From: Eutrophocola sp964490145 | GTDB lineage: Bacteria > Pseudomonadota > Gammaproteobacteria > Pseudomonadales > Pseudohongiellaceae | Direction of reading: 5' to 3' | DNA: 57,430 nt | Assembly: GCA_964490145.1 (NCBI GenBank) | Contig: CAZBBS010000007.1 | Coordinates: 1 to 57,430, forward strand | In this document: positions 33,783 to 42,523 of the stretch, piece by piece | How positions within the stretch are numbered: position 1 is the first letter of the stretch | How the letters are laid out: each line of letters starts with the position of its first letter | Program-made: the position numbers and the translations under genes | Notes under the pieces: generated by a model | Seen by the model: only the letters and a program-made list of their open reading frames with translations | The model's database searches: none | Told to the model about the DNA's origin: nothing

Positions 33783-35072
33783 TCAGCGAGCTGCTGAAGC
33801 CAGCAGTTCGCTGATGATGGCCAGATTACGGTCAACCGCGCCCTGGTTGGCCTTTACCACCCTTGATGCAGCGTCCCCCATGGTCCGACACAGGGCCGGT
33901 TCCTCAAGCAGGGTTTTCACGGTAGCGGCAAGACCATCTTCGTTTGTCACCACGGTCATGCCGCCTGCCTCCTGCAGAGCTTCACTCACCGCCTGGAAAT
34001 TGAACAGTGAAGGTCCGGTGATCACCGGCAGCCCCAGGGCAGCCGGCTCGATAATGCTCTGGCACCCGGTGTCCACCAGCGACCCGCCAACAAAAGCCAC
34101 ATCCGCCAGTCCGTAAAAATAAGCCATTTCACCCATGGTATCGCCCAGCAGTACCTGGTGCTCCTGTTCCACAACCTGTCCCTGGCTGCGGCGAACAGCC
34201 TTCAATCCATGTTCACTGATCAGTGTGTATACATTATTGAAACGCTCCGGATGGCGGGGAACCAGCACCAGTAGCAATTCCGGGTGAGACAGCTGCAGCA
34301 GGCGGTAGGCTTCCAGCACCTTGTGATCTTCAACCACACCATCCAGCACCCGGGTACTGGCGGCGATGAGTACCGGCCTGCCGCCAAGAGTCGCCTTGTC
34401 CCGCCGGGCCTGATCCAGCTGAACCTTGTCCAGATCCATGTCGTATTTGAGGTTGCCGGTCACGACCACCCGCGGTTCAGGCAGACCGAGATTTTGCAGC
34501 CGCTTGCTGTCAGCTTCGGACTGGGTGCTGACTCGATCGAGCTCAGCCAGCATATGTTTTACCAGTGGGTTGAACCTGGCATAGCCAGCCTCTGATTTCT
34601 CTGATAGCCGGGCACTGGCCACAAAAGTCCGGATACCACGACGCTTGCAGGCATGTATCAGGTTTGGCCAAAGCTCGGTTTCCATAATCACCAGGACCCT
34701 CGGCTGCCAGTGATTCAGAAACCGGTTAACCGCACCAGGCAGGTCATAGGGCAAATACACATGGTCGATTCGATCCTCTGATAACGCCATGACCCTGGCT
34801 GAACCGGTTGGCGTCATTGTGGTGACCAAAATTCGCAGGGCTGCGTCCTGACCAGGCAATTTACGAATCAGTGGCAGCGCTGCATGCACCTCGCCAACGG
34901 ATACCGCATGGATGATGATATCGATCGGCTTCCGGGCCGGGCCACCATACCAGGCAAAACGCTCAGACCACCGTTTAAGGTAAGCAGGTGCACGAATAGC
35001 ACGCACGAGCAAGCGGATGACGATGAAGGGTGTCGCCAGGTAAAGTAAGCAGGAATACAAGAATCGGTTCAC
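33783..35072 (-). CDS. waaA: 3-deoxy-D-manno-octulosonic acid (Kdo) transferase
   Basis: Adds Kdo to lipid IVA at the inner face of the cytoplasmic membrane. About 429 residues: an N-terminal membrane anchor (LYSCLLYLATPFIVIRLLVR), the HAVSVGEVHAALPLI motif with the glutamate of the family, and a GT-B C-terminal half (VGGSLVDTGCQSIIEPAALG) that holds the CMP-Kdo site. Two GTG starts lie 6 bases apart; 35072 is preferred because AGGG is 5 bases upstream. It is convergent with tolC. Confidence 0.95.
   Translation of the reverse strand: MNRFLYSCLLYLATPFIVIRLLVRAIRAPAYLKRWSERFAWYGGPARKPIDIIIHAVSVGEVHAALPLIRKLPGQDAALRILVTTMTPTGSARVMALSEDRIDHVYLPYDLPGAVNRFLNHWQPRVLVIMETELWPNLIHACKRRGIRTFVASARLSEKSEAGYARFNPLVKHMLAELDRVSTQSEADSKRLQNLGLPEPRVVVTGNLKYDMDLDKVQLDQARRDKATLGGRPVLIAASTRVLDGVVEDHKVLEAYRLLQLSHPELLLVLVPRHPERFNNVYTLISEHGLKAVRRSQGQVVEQEHQVLLGDTMGEMAYFYGLADVAFVGGSLVDTGCQSIIEPAALGLPVITGPSLFNFQAVSEALQEAGGMTVVTNEDGLAATVKTLLEEPALCRTMGDAASRVVKANQGAVDRNLAIISELLASAAR
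33784..33813. other. Long hairpin at the tolC/waaA convergent junction
   Basis: 13-base arms 33784-33796 and 33801-33813 pair with one G-T exception around a 4-base loop. It overlaps the last codons of waaA and starts 11 bases after the tolC stop. No T-run follows, so it may stabilise the mRNA end rather than terminate. Confidence 0.4.
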
Positions 35073-35195
35073 ATTCACCCTGACCGGGATTCACCCGATA
35101 CTGCCTGTGCCAAGTTGATGCTGATGCCGGTGCATTTCCGCTTTAACCGGCACCTGTTTATACTGTCACGCTTTGTTCACGTGCACAAACATCCA

Positions 35196-36386
35196 ATGGT
35201 GCAAACCCTGAAAACTGACGTACTGATCATCGGTGGCGGCATTGCCGGACTCTGGCTATTGAATCGTCTGCGCAATGCAGGATATGCCGCCTGGCTGTTT
35301 GAGCAGGACGCCCTGGGTGCCGGTCAGTCCATTGCCAGTCAGGGCATGATTCATGGCGGCATCAAGTATGCCCTGGGTGGTAAACACACCGGTGCCAGCA
35401 GCACCATTGCCAACATGCCGGCGCACTGGAAGCAATGTCTGGCAGGAGAAGGAGACGTGGATCTCAGGGGCTGCAACCTGCTGTCTGAATCCTATTACAT
35501 GTGGCCAAGGGAAAGCCTGCGCTCCCGTCTGAATGCCTTCCTGGGCAGCAAGGCGATTGAAGGACGTGTCAGCACTGTGGCAGCTGCTGATTTTCCTGCG
35601 TTTTTCAGGGGCAACATCCAGGGGCCGTTGTACCAGTTGCAGGATATCGTCCTGGATGTCCCCTCCCTGCTGCAAACCCTGGCCAGCCGTTTCCAGGACT
35701 GCCTCTACAGGATTAACTGGGATGAAGCACGTCTTGAATCGAATGCCGAAGGAGACATCAGCGGTCTTGCCTTCAGTAATGGCGAGCGTGTTGAAGCCAG
35801 TCGTTACATTTTCTGCTGCGGTGGAGGCAACGATACGCTGCTGAAACGCTTCAAACTGGACTGTGCCCCCATGCAGCGCCGCCCTCTGGGCATGCTGATG
35901 GTGCAGCATGATATTGAGACGCCCCTGTTTGTACATTGCGTGTCTGAAAAACTGAGTATGACGCCGGAAGTCACTGTTACCAGTCATCGCAACGCCAGCG
36001 GCAAACCGGTCTGGTATCTGGGTGGTGAACTGGCCGAACAGGGAGCGCACATGGATGATGAAACGTTGATGGCAGCCGGCAAAAAGAAACTGGCGGAACT
36101 CTTTCCCTGGTGCGATTTTTCACAGGCCCACTGGGACACCCTCAGGATTGACCGCGCTGAAGCCCGGCAGCCGGGAGGAAAACGACCTGATGATTTCCAT
36201 GTCAGCACCCATCATAATTACCTGGTTGCCTGGCCCACCAAGCTGACACTGTCGCCCAACATGGCCAACCATATTCTGGATATGCTGGCCAATTCAGGCG
36301 TAAGTCCGACCAGTTTTTCCGACGACAGGACACCGGACTATCTTGACCGGCCAGAGGTTGTCGGCACGCCCTGGGAGGGTCTCTGA
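35196..36386 (+). CDS. FAD-dependent oxidoreductase (DAO family)
   Basis: 396 residues with an N-terminal dinucleotide fold, VLIIGGGIAGLWLLNRL, and the acidic end of the second strand (WLFEQD). SQGMIHGGIKYALGG resembles the FAD-contacting segment of glycerol-3-phosphate dehydrogenase/DAO enzymes. The substrate is not clear. ATG 35196 has no visible ribosome site, and the frame is open upstream to 35115, so the start is uncertain. It is followed 2 bases later by an aldo/keto reductase, suggesting one pathway. Confidence 0.8.
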   Translation: MVQTLKTDVLIIGGGIAGLWLLNRLRNAGYAAWLFEQDALGAGQSIASQGMIHGGIKYALGGKHTGASSTIANMPAHWKQCLAGEGDVDLRGCNLLSESYYMWPRESLRSRLNAFLGSKAIEGRVSTVAAADFPAFFRGNIQGPLYQLQDIVLDVPSLLQTLASRFQDCLYRINWDEARLESNAEGDISGLAFSNGERVEASRYIFCCGGGNDTLLKRFKLDCAPMQRRPLGMLMVQHDIETPLFVHCVSEKLSMTPEVTVTSHRNASGKPVWYLGGELAEQGAHMDDETLMAAGKKKLAELFPWCDFSQAHWDTLRIDRAEARQPGGKRPDDFHVSTHHNYLVAWPTKLTLSPNMANHILDMLANSGVSPTSFSDDRTPDYLDRPEVVGTPWEGL

Positions 36387-36388
36387 GC

Positions 36389-37159
36389 ATGGCCTTTCTC
36401 CGAAAGATCAGCGGCACGGATATAGAGGTTTCCGCTCTTGGCCTGGGAACAGTCAAGATCGGACGTGATCAGGGCGTGAAATACCCTGACAGCTTCATCA
36501 TTCCGGATGACAGGGCGGTATCTGCCCTGCTGGCACAGGCCAGGGAACTGGGGTTAAACCTGATCGACACCGCACCGGCCTACGGTAATAGCGAAGAGCG
36601 TCTGGGAAAATTGCTGAAAAACAGGCCGGATTGGGTCATCGCCACCAAGGTGGGTGAGGAGTTCCAGGCAGGGCAATCCAGCTTTGATTTCAGCGCCGAA
36701 CACACCCGGGCCAGCATAGAGCGTAGCCTGAAACGGCTGAATACCGACTACCTGGATCTGGTCCTGATCCATTCAGACGGCAATGATGAAGACATTCTGA
36801 TGCACAGCGATTGCGTGGGCATGCTCAAGCAGTGCAAGGATCAGGGAATGATCCGCGCCATCGGCATGTCCACCAAATCCCTTGCCGGTGGCGTCCTTGC
36901 AGCATCACTGCTGGATGTGGTCATGATCACCTACAACATGGAACAGCGGGACCAGGCTGTACTCGATTTTGCCTCTGAGCATGGCAAGGGCGTGTTGGTG
37001 AAGAAAGGATTGATGAGCGGACATGCAGGCTCCATTGAGGACAGTATGGAGCTCCTGTTCAGGACAAAAGGGATAGATTCGGTAATCGTAGGAACAATCA
37101 ATCCCGGGCACCTGGCACAAAATGTCCGCCTGGCACGGGAAGTGACCGACGCTGGCTAG
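36389..37159 (+). CDS. Aldo/keto reductase
   Basis: 256 residues of the TIM-barrel reductase family: NLIDTAPAYGNSEERLGK contains the catalytic Asp and Tyr, VIATKVGEEF the Lys, and DLVLIHSDG stands where the catalytic His is expected. It is shorter than the usual 280-330, and the C-terminal NADPH-binding part is abbreviated (SVIVGTINPGHLAQNV). GGAGGG in the end of the FAD gene serves as ribosome site. Its TAG and the hldE stop share one CTAG. Confidence 0.88.
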   Translation: MAFLRKISGTDIEVSALGLGTVKIGRDQGVKYPDSFIIPDDRAVSALLAQARELGLNLIDTAPAYGNSEERLGKLLKNRPDWVIATKVGEEFQAGQSSFDFSAEHTRASIERSLKRLNTDYLDLVLIHSDGNDEDILMHSDCVGMLKQCKDQGMIRAIGMSTKSLAGGVLAASLLDVVMITYNMEQRDQAVLDFASEHGKGVLVKKGLMSGHAGSIEDSMELLFRTKGIDSVIVGTINPGHLAQNVRLAREVTDAG

Positions 37160-38586
37160 GATTTGTCACCCTGGATTTTTTCCACGATCGCCGAGGTGGA
37201 ACAGTTGTCCAGAAATGACAGGACTTTCACCTCACCGCCATAGGCTTTGACGATATCAGCACCAACCACACCGTCAATACCGTAATCTCCACCCTTGATC
37301 AGGCAATCAGGCCTGATCACTTCCAGCAGCGCTTCAGGCGTGTCCTCCGGAAAGGAAACCACCCAATCCACGGATTCAAGACCGGACACCACCGCCATAC
37401 GCCGTTCTACGGGATTGATAGGGCGCCCCTCACCTTTGAGGCGCCGCACTGAATCATCACCATTGATGGCGACGACCAGGCGGTCTCCGCACTTTCTGGC
37501 CTCGGCCAGGTAACCCACATGGCCGGCATGAATAATGTCGAAACAGCCATTGGTGAACACCACTTTTTCACCATGGGCACGGGCATCAGCCACTGCCAGC
37601 GCCAATTGCTCACGACTCATGACACCGCGATCAGCACCGCTGTCTCGCTGAACCTCCCGACGCAGTTCAGGACCGCTGACGGCAACAGTACCCAGCCTGG
37701 ACACGGCAAGGCCCGCTGCGATATTTGACAAGGCAACAGCTTCTGGCAATGGCGTACCAGCAGCCAAGGACGAAGCCAGCACAGAGATAACCGTGTCCCC
37801 TGCACCAGTGACATCAAAGACATCACGGGTTCGGGCAGGAATATGCAGTTCGGGTTCATCAAGCCGGATCAGGCTCATGCCGTGCTCACCACGTGTGATC
37901 AGCAATGCTTCAAGCTCAAGCTCTGTCAGCAGCTCCCGGCCTTTATCCACCAGTGCTTCTTCGCTGTGACAGGGGCCCTTGATGTGCTCAAACTCCTGCA
38001 GGTTGGGTGTCAGAATCGTTGCACCGCGGTAAATACTGAAATCGCTTCCCTTGGGATCCACCAGCACCTTGACGCCGGCTTCACGAGCCTGAGCGATAAG
38101 TTCACTGACACAAGCCAGTGCACCCTTCGCATAGTCGGACAACACCACAACATCAGTATTCATGAGCAATGACGCAACACTGGCATTCAGTGTCCTGGCA
38201 TCATCAACGGCAAAAGATTCTTCGAAATCCAGGCGGATGAGTTGCTGGTGACGACTCACCACGCGCAGTTTGGTGATGGTGGGCTTGTCTTCAATGCGGG
38301 AAAACTGGCAGCGCACGCCGGCAGCCGTAAGGCGGTTTTCCAGTTCATGCCCGGCTTCGTCCTGACCGACCAGCCCGGCCAGGGTAGCGGCAGCACCCAG
38401 TGCCGAAATATTCAGAGCCACATTGCCGGCACCGCCTGGCGAATCCTCTGCAGTCTGTATCTTCACCACGGGAACAGGTGCTTCGGGCGAGATCCGGGAG
38501 GTTGCCCCCTGCCAGTAGCGATCAAGCATGACATCACCAATCACCAGTACACGGGCCGAATCAAACTTGGGGCAATCCAGTTTCAT
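37156..38586 (-). CDS. hldE: Bifunctional heptose-7-phosphate kinase / heptose-1-phosphate adenylyltransferase
   Basis: Makes ADP-heptose for the LPS inner core in two steps. The 476-residue protein has a PfkB/ribokinase N-terminal domain (GGAGNVALNISALG; DVTGAGDTV with the catalytic Asp) and a C-terminal nucleotidyltransferase domain (VFTNGCFDIIHAGHVGYL, then IKGGDYG). It is divergent from the lipid A acyltransferase gene, with a 116-base gap holding TTACAAT at about 38656. Confidence 0.97.
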   Translation of the reverse strand: MKLDCPKFDSARVLVIGDVMLDRYWQGATSRISPEAPVPVVKIQTAEDSPGGAGNVALNISALGAAATLAGLVGQDEAGHELENRLTAAGVRCQFSRIEDKPTITKLRVVSRHQQLIRLDFEESFAVDDARTLNASVASLLMNTDVVVLSDYAKGALACVSELIAQAREAGVKVLVDPKGSDFSIYRGATILTPNLQEFEHIKGPCHSEEALVDKGRELLTELELEALLITRGEHGMSLIRLDEPELHIPARTRDVFDVTGAGDTVISVLASSLAAGTPLPEAVALSNIAAGLAVSRLGTVAVSGPELRREVQRDSGADRGVMSREQLALAVADARAHGEKVVFTNGCFDIIHAGHVGYLAEARKCGDRLVVAINGDDSVRRLKGEGRPINPVERRMAVVSGLESVDWVVSFPEDTPEALLEVIRPDCLIKGGDYGIDGVVGADIVKAYGGEVKVLSFLDNCSTSAIVEKIQGDKS

Positions 38587-38702
38587 CTTGTCTCTGCAAC
38601 CACCATCAAAAAGAGGCGGCTATCATACCATAGGGCTTGCTGATTGCTGATGGTGTTACAATCCCGCTCAACAAGAACAGGGCTGACACAGCCTGGTAGT
38701 CT

Positions 38703-40220
38703 ATGCAGAAACCGCCACCATTCAGTAACTTCCTCCATCCCGGATACTGGCCCACCTGGCTGGGCCTTGCCCTGCTGAGTCTGGCAGCATGGATGCCTTA
38801 CAGGCTGCAATTGCAGCTTGGCAGCATACTGGGATACCTCACCTGGCTGTTTGGGCGGGAGCGTCGCTATATCACTGAAATCAACATTGCACGCTGTTTT
38901 CCTGAACTCGACTCTCAAGCCAGGGCGCAACTTGTCAAAGACACCTTCAGGGAAAACGGCATTGGTCTGATCGAGACCGCCTCCTGTTGGCTCAAGCCGG
39001 TTGACTGGTATCTCAAACACGTCAATTTCATCGGTCTTGAGCAACTCAATGCTGCAAGAGCTGAAGGACGCGGCGTTCTCCTTCTTGGTGCCCATTATTC
39101 CACGCTCGATCTTGGTGGATTTTTTCTCAATGCAGTGCATCCGGTTGCGGCAACATACAGACCCCACAACAATCCCCTGTTTGATGCCTTTATGCTGCGG
39201 GGGCGTTTAAGCAACTGCACTGCAATTTTCGACCGCTTCGATATTCGTGGTGCGTACAAACATCTTAAACAGGGGCACACTCTCTGGTACGCCCCCGACC
39301 AGGACTATGGCCCCAAACATGCGGTCTATGCTCCGTTTTTTGGCCAGCAGGCCGCGACCATCAATGCCGCCAGCCGGTTTGCCAACATTAACCATTCCGC
39401 CGTGTTCCTTATCAGGCAGCACAGAATTACCGGCAGCACGCGTTATGAGATTGAACTCTCACCGTTCCCGCCTGCTTTTCCAACGGGCAGTGATCTGGAT
39501 GACGCTGTCATTATCAATCGCACAATCGAGCAGGCTGTACGCCGCCATCCTGCCCAATATCTCTGGATGCATAAACGCTTCAAGACCCAACCAGGGGGGA
39601 AGCCGGAAAGTCCTTACATACACATCAAAACACCCAATCATCGACTCACTACCACGCAATTTCAGCAGATGCTTGAAGGTGCAACCCGTCTGACAGAGAA
39701 AGACGGTGTGACCGACTATTTACTGGCTGACGGGCTTTACCTGAAAAAATTCCCCGGACAAATCGGCAAACGCTTTTACCAGCGTCATCAGGCCAAAAAC
39801 CTGGACTACCTGTCAAAAGCCATGCGGGCAAAATCAATTCCATGTATTACCGTCGATAATTTTTTTCGCATTCCTGCCAGCAGACAGTCAGCCATGACGT
39901 ATTTCATGCCTGCAGGTGAATCGCTTGCCGTCAGAAATGCCGCAGAGCTTCCCCTGGAAGCCCTTGCACAGTTTCTGGCAATGCTGACGCACAGCGGCTT
40001 TACCTGTCTGGAGCTGGAACCACAGCAACTGCTTATAAAAGATGAGACGTTCGCCATCGCTGACCCGACCGGTTTCCGTGAACATACAGGCCCTGTTACG
40101 CTGGCGATGGCCAATGACTCTGTTACCCGTTTTTGCGGTAAGCTCGACCTGGATCATCAAGACATCAAGCGATTCTTGTCCGGCTACAAGACGGCAGCTT
40201 TACAACTGGCACATTCCTGA
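38703..40220 (+). CDS. Lipid A acyltransferase (LpxL/HtrB type) fused to an LPS-kinase-like domain
   Basis: 505 residues, about 200 more than a normal LpxL. Residues 10-305 are the late acyltransferase: an N-terminal anchor helix, the catalytic HX4D (H131, D136 in GAHYSTLDLGG), and the LWMHKRFKT end. Residues 335-500 look like the small LPS-kinase family (Kdo/heptose kinases, 'toluene tolerance' proteins): LADGLYLKKFPG for the nucleotide strand, SIPCITVDNFFRI, and LELEPQQLLI then IADPTG where kinases have HxDLxPxN and the metal Asp. Key residues are changed (H to C, D to E, N to Q), so the domain may be a pseudokinase. Gene neighbours are all LPS core genes. Confidence 0.82.
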   Translation: MQKPPPFSNFLHPGYWPTWLGLALLSLAAWMPYRLQLQLGSILGYLTWLFGRERRYITEINIARCFPELDSQARAQLVKDTFRENGIGLIETASCWLKPVDWYLKHVNFIGLEQLNAARAEGRGVLLLGAHYSTLDLGGFFLNAVHPVAATYRPHNNPLFDAFMLRGRLSNCTAIFDRFDIRGAYKHLKQGHTLWYAPDQDYGPKHAVYAPFFGQQAATINAASRFANINHSAVFLIRQHRITGSTRYEIELSPFPPAFPTGSDLDDAVIINRTIEQAVRRHPAQYLWMHKRFKTQPGGKPESPYIHIKTPNHRLTTTQFQQMLEGATRLTEKDGVTDYLLADGLYLKKFPGQIGKRFYQRHQAKNLDYLSKAMRAKSIPCITVDNFFRIPASRQSAMTYFMPAGESLAVRNAAELPLEALAQFLAMLTHSGFTCLELEPQQLLIKDETFAIADPTGFREHTGPVTLAMANDSVTRFCGKLDLDHQDIKRFLSGYKTAALQLAHS

Positions 40221-40232
40221 ACAGAAGACGCA

Positions 40233-41741
40233 ATGAAGGCAACCCTGCAAAATTGGCAATCATGGGACATCCGGATAACCGCCGTTATCCTGAGCTGCCT
40301 GTTTTCCCTCATCGTCATAGCCAGCCATCCCATCCCCAATGACGATGCTTTCAGCTACCTGAAGGCTGCTGACCTGTATAACCAGTCAGGACTGGAGGCA
40401 ATGCTGTCTGCCTATGGCTGGTATGGTTATTCCGCATTGATCGCCATCACTAACAGTTTCCTCCCGCTGGATACCCTGGCTAGCGCCCACCTGCTCAACA
40501 TGCTTTCCTGCGCACTTTTAACGTGGGCCTTCATTACCTTATGTGCAGAGTGTCATCACGGAGAACGGATTCCGTTTTTTGCTGCAGCGATCATCCTGGT
40601 TTATCCGACCATCAATGAAATGCGTTACGAACTGATCAGGGATTTTTTCTATTGGGCCTGCTGCCTGTCGGCATTAATACATTTGATTCGCTTTCATCGG
40701 TCCGGGCACTGGATGAATGCCGTAGGCTGGATGCTTGCCATGATCACCGCGGTCTTCTTTCGCCTGGAAGGCCTGCTTCTTCTGGCGCTTTCCCCCTTTG
40801 CACTGCTTATGTCCGGCAAGGACACGATGAAGCAACGCCTGTATAAACTAATGCCGCTTGGCATTCTGGGCATCGTTGGCCTGACAGGAGCCCTGCTGGT
40901 GTTTTCACTGGCAGGCATTCACCTGGTGGATGTATTCCGGTTTGCCTACCGCTGGTACCTCCCACTGCTGACTGATTTCACGCAGACCATTCTTGGCGCC
41001 GCTGACAGCAGCAATCTGTCCTATCACCTGTCATCACAACTGGCGCCGTTTACCGGCAAGGGGTTGCTGGTACTTTTGTTTGGTGTTCTGTATAGCGTAC
41101 TGGCCAATCTGGCTGATGCACTTGGCAACGGGCTTGCCGTGCTGACACTTTATTGGGCTTACAGGTACAAGACCCAACCGGAGGAGAGTGCCCGCTGGCC
41201 GTGGTTATTTTTCCTGGGCGGCAGCCTGTTCACCCTGCTGCTGTTTGTCTGCATCATGCAATTCCTGACATCCCGCTATGCTGTGATGTCCGCCCTGATG
41301 GTGCTTGTGCTGCTTCCCCGGTATCTGGATCAGTTGTATGTCTCCGCCAGAGCACAGCTGCGTCTGCCCTTGTTCAACAAACTGTTTGCTGCTGCCCTGT
41401 TCTACTTCACCGTGGACAGCCTGGTCAGCTTCGGTTATTCGAAACAGTACATTGAAGACGCAATAGACTGGACCCAAACCAATGTTCCGGCAGACAGTAT
41501 GGTGCAGACCAATAGTTATGCCCTGGCTTACTTTACAGGCCTGGTCAGTGACTACGACCAAGTAGAAACAGATCCTCTCGTCACACTTGGCACCACCGCC
41601 GGAAAGCATTTCCTGATACTGGCATTGTCACACCGCGATGCTGAGGCACGCGAACTGGCTTCAATGCAGGCAGGTCTGCAGGAAGTGGCTCACTTCGCCA
41701 ACAAGCGAAATGATGCCATTGTGATTTATCGCATCAATTGA
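40233..41741 (+). CDS. GT-C-type polytopic membrane protein, possible lipid-linked sugar transferase
   Basis: 502 residues with about 10-12 membrane helices. The loop after the first helix has PNDDAFSYL, which resembles the acidic catalytic loop of GT39/ArnT-like glycosyltransferases. A soluble C-terminal part (WTQTNVPADSMVQTNSYALAY) resembles the periplasmic domain of such enzymes. It starts 12 bases after the acyltransferase-fusion gene. A role in adding a sugar to LPS is an inference from fold and neighbours. Confidence 0.65.
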   Translation: MKATLQNWQSWDIRITAVILSCLFSLIVIASHPIPNDDAFSYLKAADLYNQSGLEAMLSAYGWYGYSALIAITNSFLPLDTLASAHLLNMLSCALLTWAFITLCAECHHGERIPFFAAAIILVYPTINEMRYELIRDFFYWACCLSALIHLIRFHRSGHWMNAVGWMLAMITAVFFRLEGLLLLALSPFALLMSGKDTMKQRLYKLMPLGILGIVGLTGALLVFSLAGIHLVDVFRFAYRWYLPLLTDFTQTILGAADSSNLSYHLSSQLAPFTGKGLLVLLFGVLYSVLANLADALGNGLAVLTLYWAYRYKTQPEESARWPWLFFLGGSLFTLLLFVCIMQFLTSRYAVMSALMVLVLLPRYLDQLYVSARAQLRLPLFNKLFAAALFYFTVDSLVSFGYSKQYIEDAIDWTQTNVPADSMVQTNSYALAYFTGLVSDYDQVETDPLVTLGTTAGKHFLILALSHRDAEARELASMQAGLQEVAHFANKRNDAIVIYRIN

Positions 41742-41751
41742 TCTGTCCGGA

Positions 41752-42519
41752 TCAACCATGCCTGGCCTTGAGCTGACGGGCCCGTCGCTCGACCTGCCGC
41801 CAGAAGTCGCCTTGAGCACCCAAAGCCCGTTTCAGTGGAGCATTGGCATACCAGCGGATAAAGCGCAGCAGATCACGCCTGGTCAGGCCGATATCCATGG
41901 CGGAAAAATACAGACTGCCAACATCCTTGACGATCCAGCGCCTGGGCAATCGGGCCTTTATCAGGGCACGATGTAAATCGATAAGCGTCAGACGGTTTCC
42001 AAGCATGCCCTTGAGCATAAAATGGCAGATATATAAATCACGGTGGCAAATGCCATGTTCATGCATTTTGCGGCTGACCTGGGCAACCTCCCTGATCAGG
42101 GCAAGCTTTTCACCAAAGTCAGGCCGGCATGCTGACCAATCGCGGGTCAGATCTTCCAGATTTTGCTGGGTTCCGATGTCCTCGGTGACAATAAAGGACT
42201 CACAGGTTGTCGGTAGCAAGCCCCGTCTGCCATAGGCGGCAATGACGGGCACCTTGATGCCCAGGTCCTGCAAACGGGTCAGGGCCCGCCACTCATTCCT
42301 GGCACTGACAACCGGTAATCTTAACTGCAGAAGATTCTTGAACACTTCCTTCCAGGTCGTGCCGCGATGAAATTTTACAAAATACTTTTTTCCCGAGAGT
42401 TCAACAGCAAACGTACGTCGGGACTCCAATGCCCGGAATACTTCGCCATCCAGCTGCGCAAAATAGCTAAAGGGATCCTGATCTCCAATGACTTCCCTGA
42501 TATCTTCCCTGACAAACAT
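41752..42519 (-). CDS. waaP: LPS core heptose(I) kinase
   Basis: Phosphorylates heptose I of the inner core. The 255-residue protein kinase-like fold has Lys49 (KYFVKFHRG), the catalytic HRDLY (159-163) and LIDLHRA with the metal Asp. ATG 42519 gives the MFVREDIREV start and lies 5 bases after the waaG stop. A longer open frame upstream overlaps waaG and is not credible. Confidence 0.94.
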   Translation of the reverse strand: MFVREDIREVIGDQDPFSYFAQLDGEVFRALESRRTFAVELSGKKYFVKFHRGTTWKEVFKNLLQLRLPVVSARNEWRALTRLQDLGIKVPVIAAYGRRGLLPTTCESFIVTEDIGTQQNLEDLTRDWSACRPDFGEKLALIREVAQVSRKMHEHGICHRDLYICHFMLKGMLGNRLTLIDLHRALIKARLPRRWIVKDVGSLYFSAMDIGLTRRDLLRFIRWYANAPLKRALGAQGDFWRQVERRARQLKARHG

Positions 42520-42523
42520 CGTA

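Noticed and set aside
35256..36050. 264-codon minus-strand open frame opposite the FAD oxidoreductase
   Set aside because: No ribosome site or domain; explained by codon bias of the real gene.
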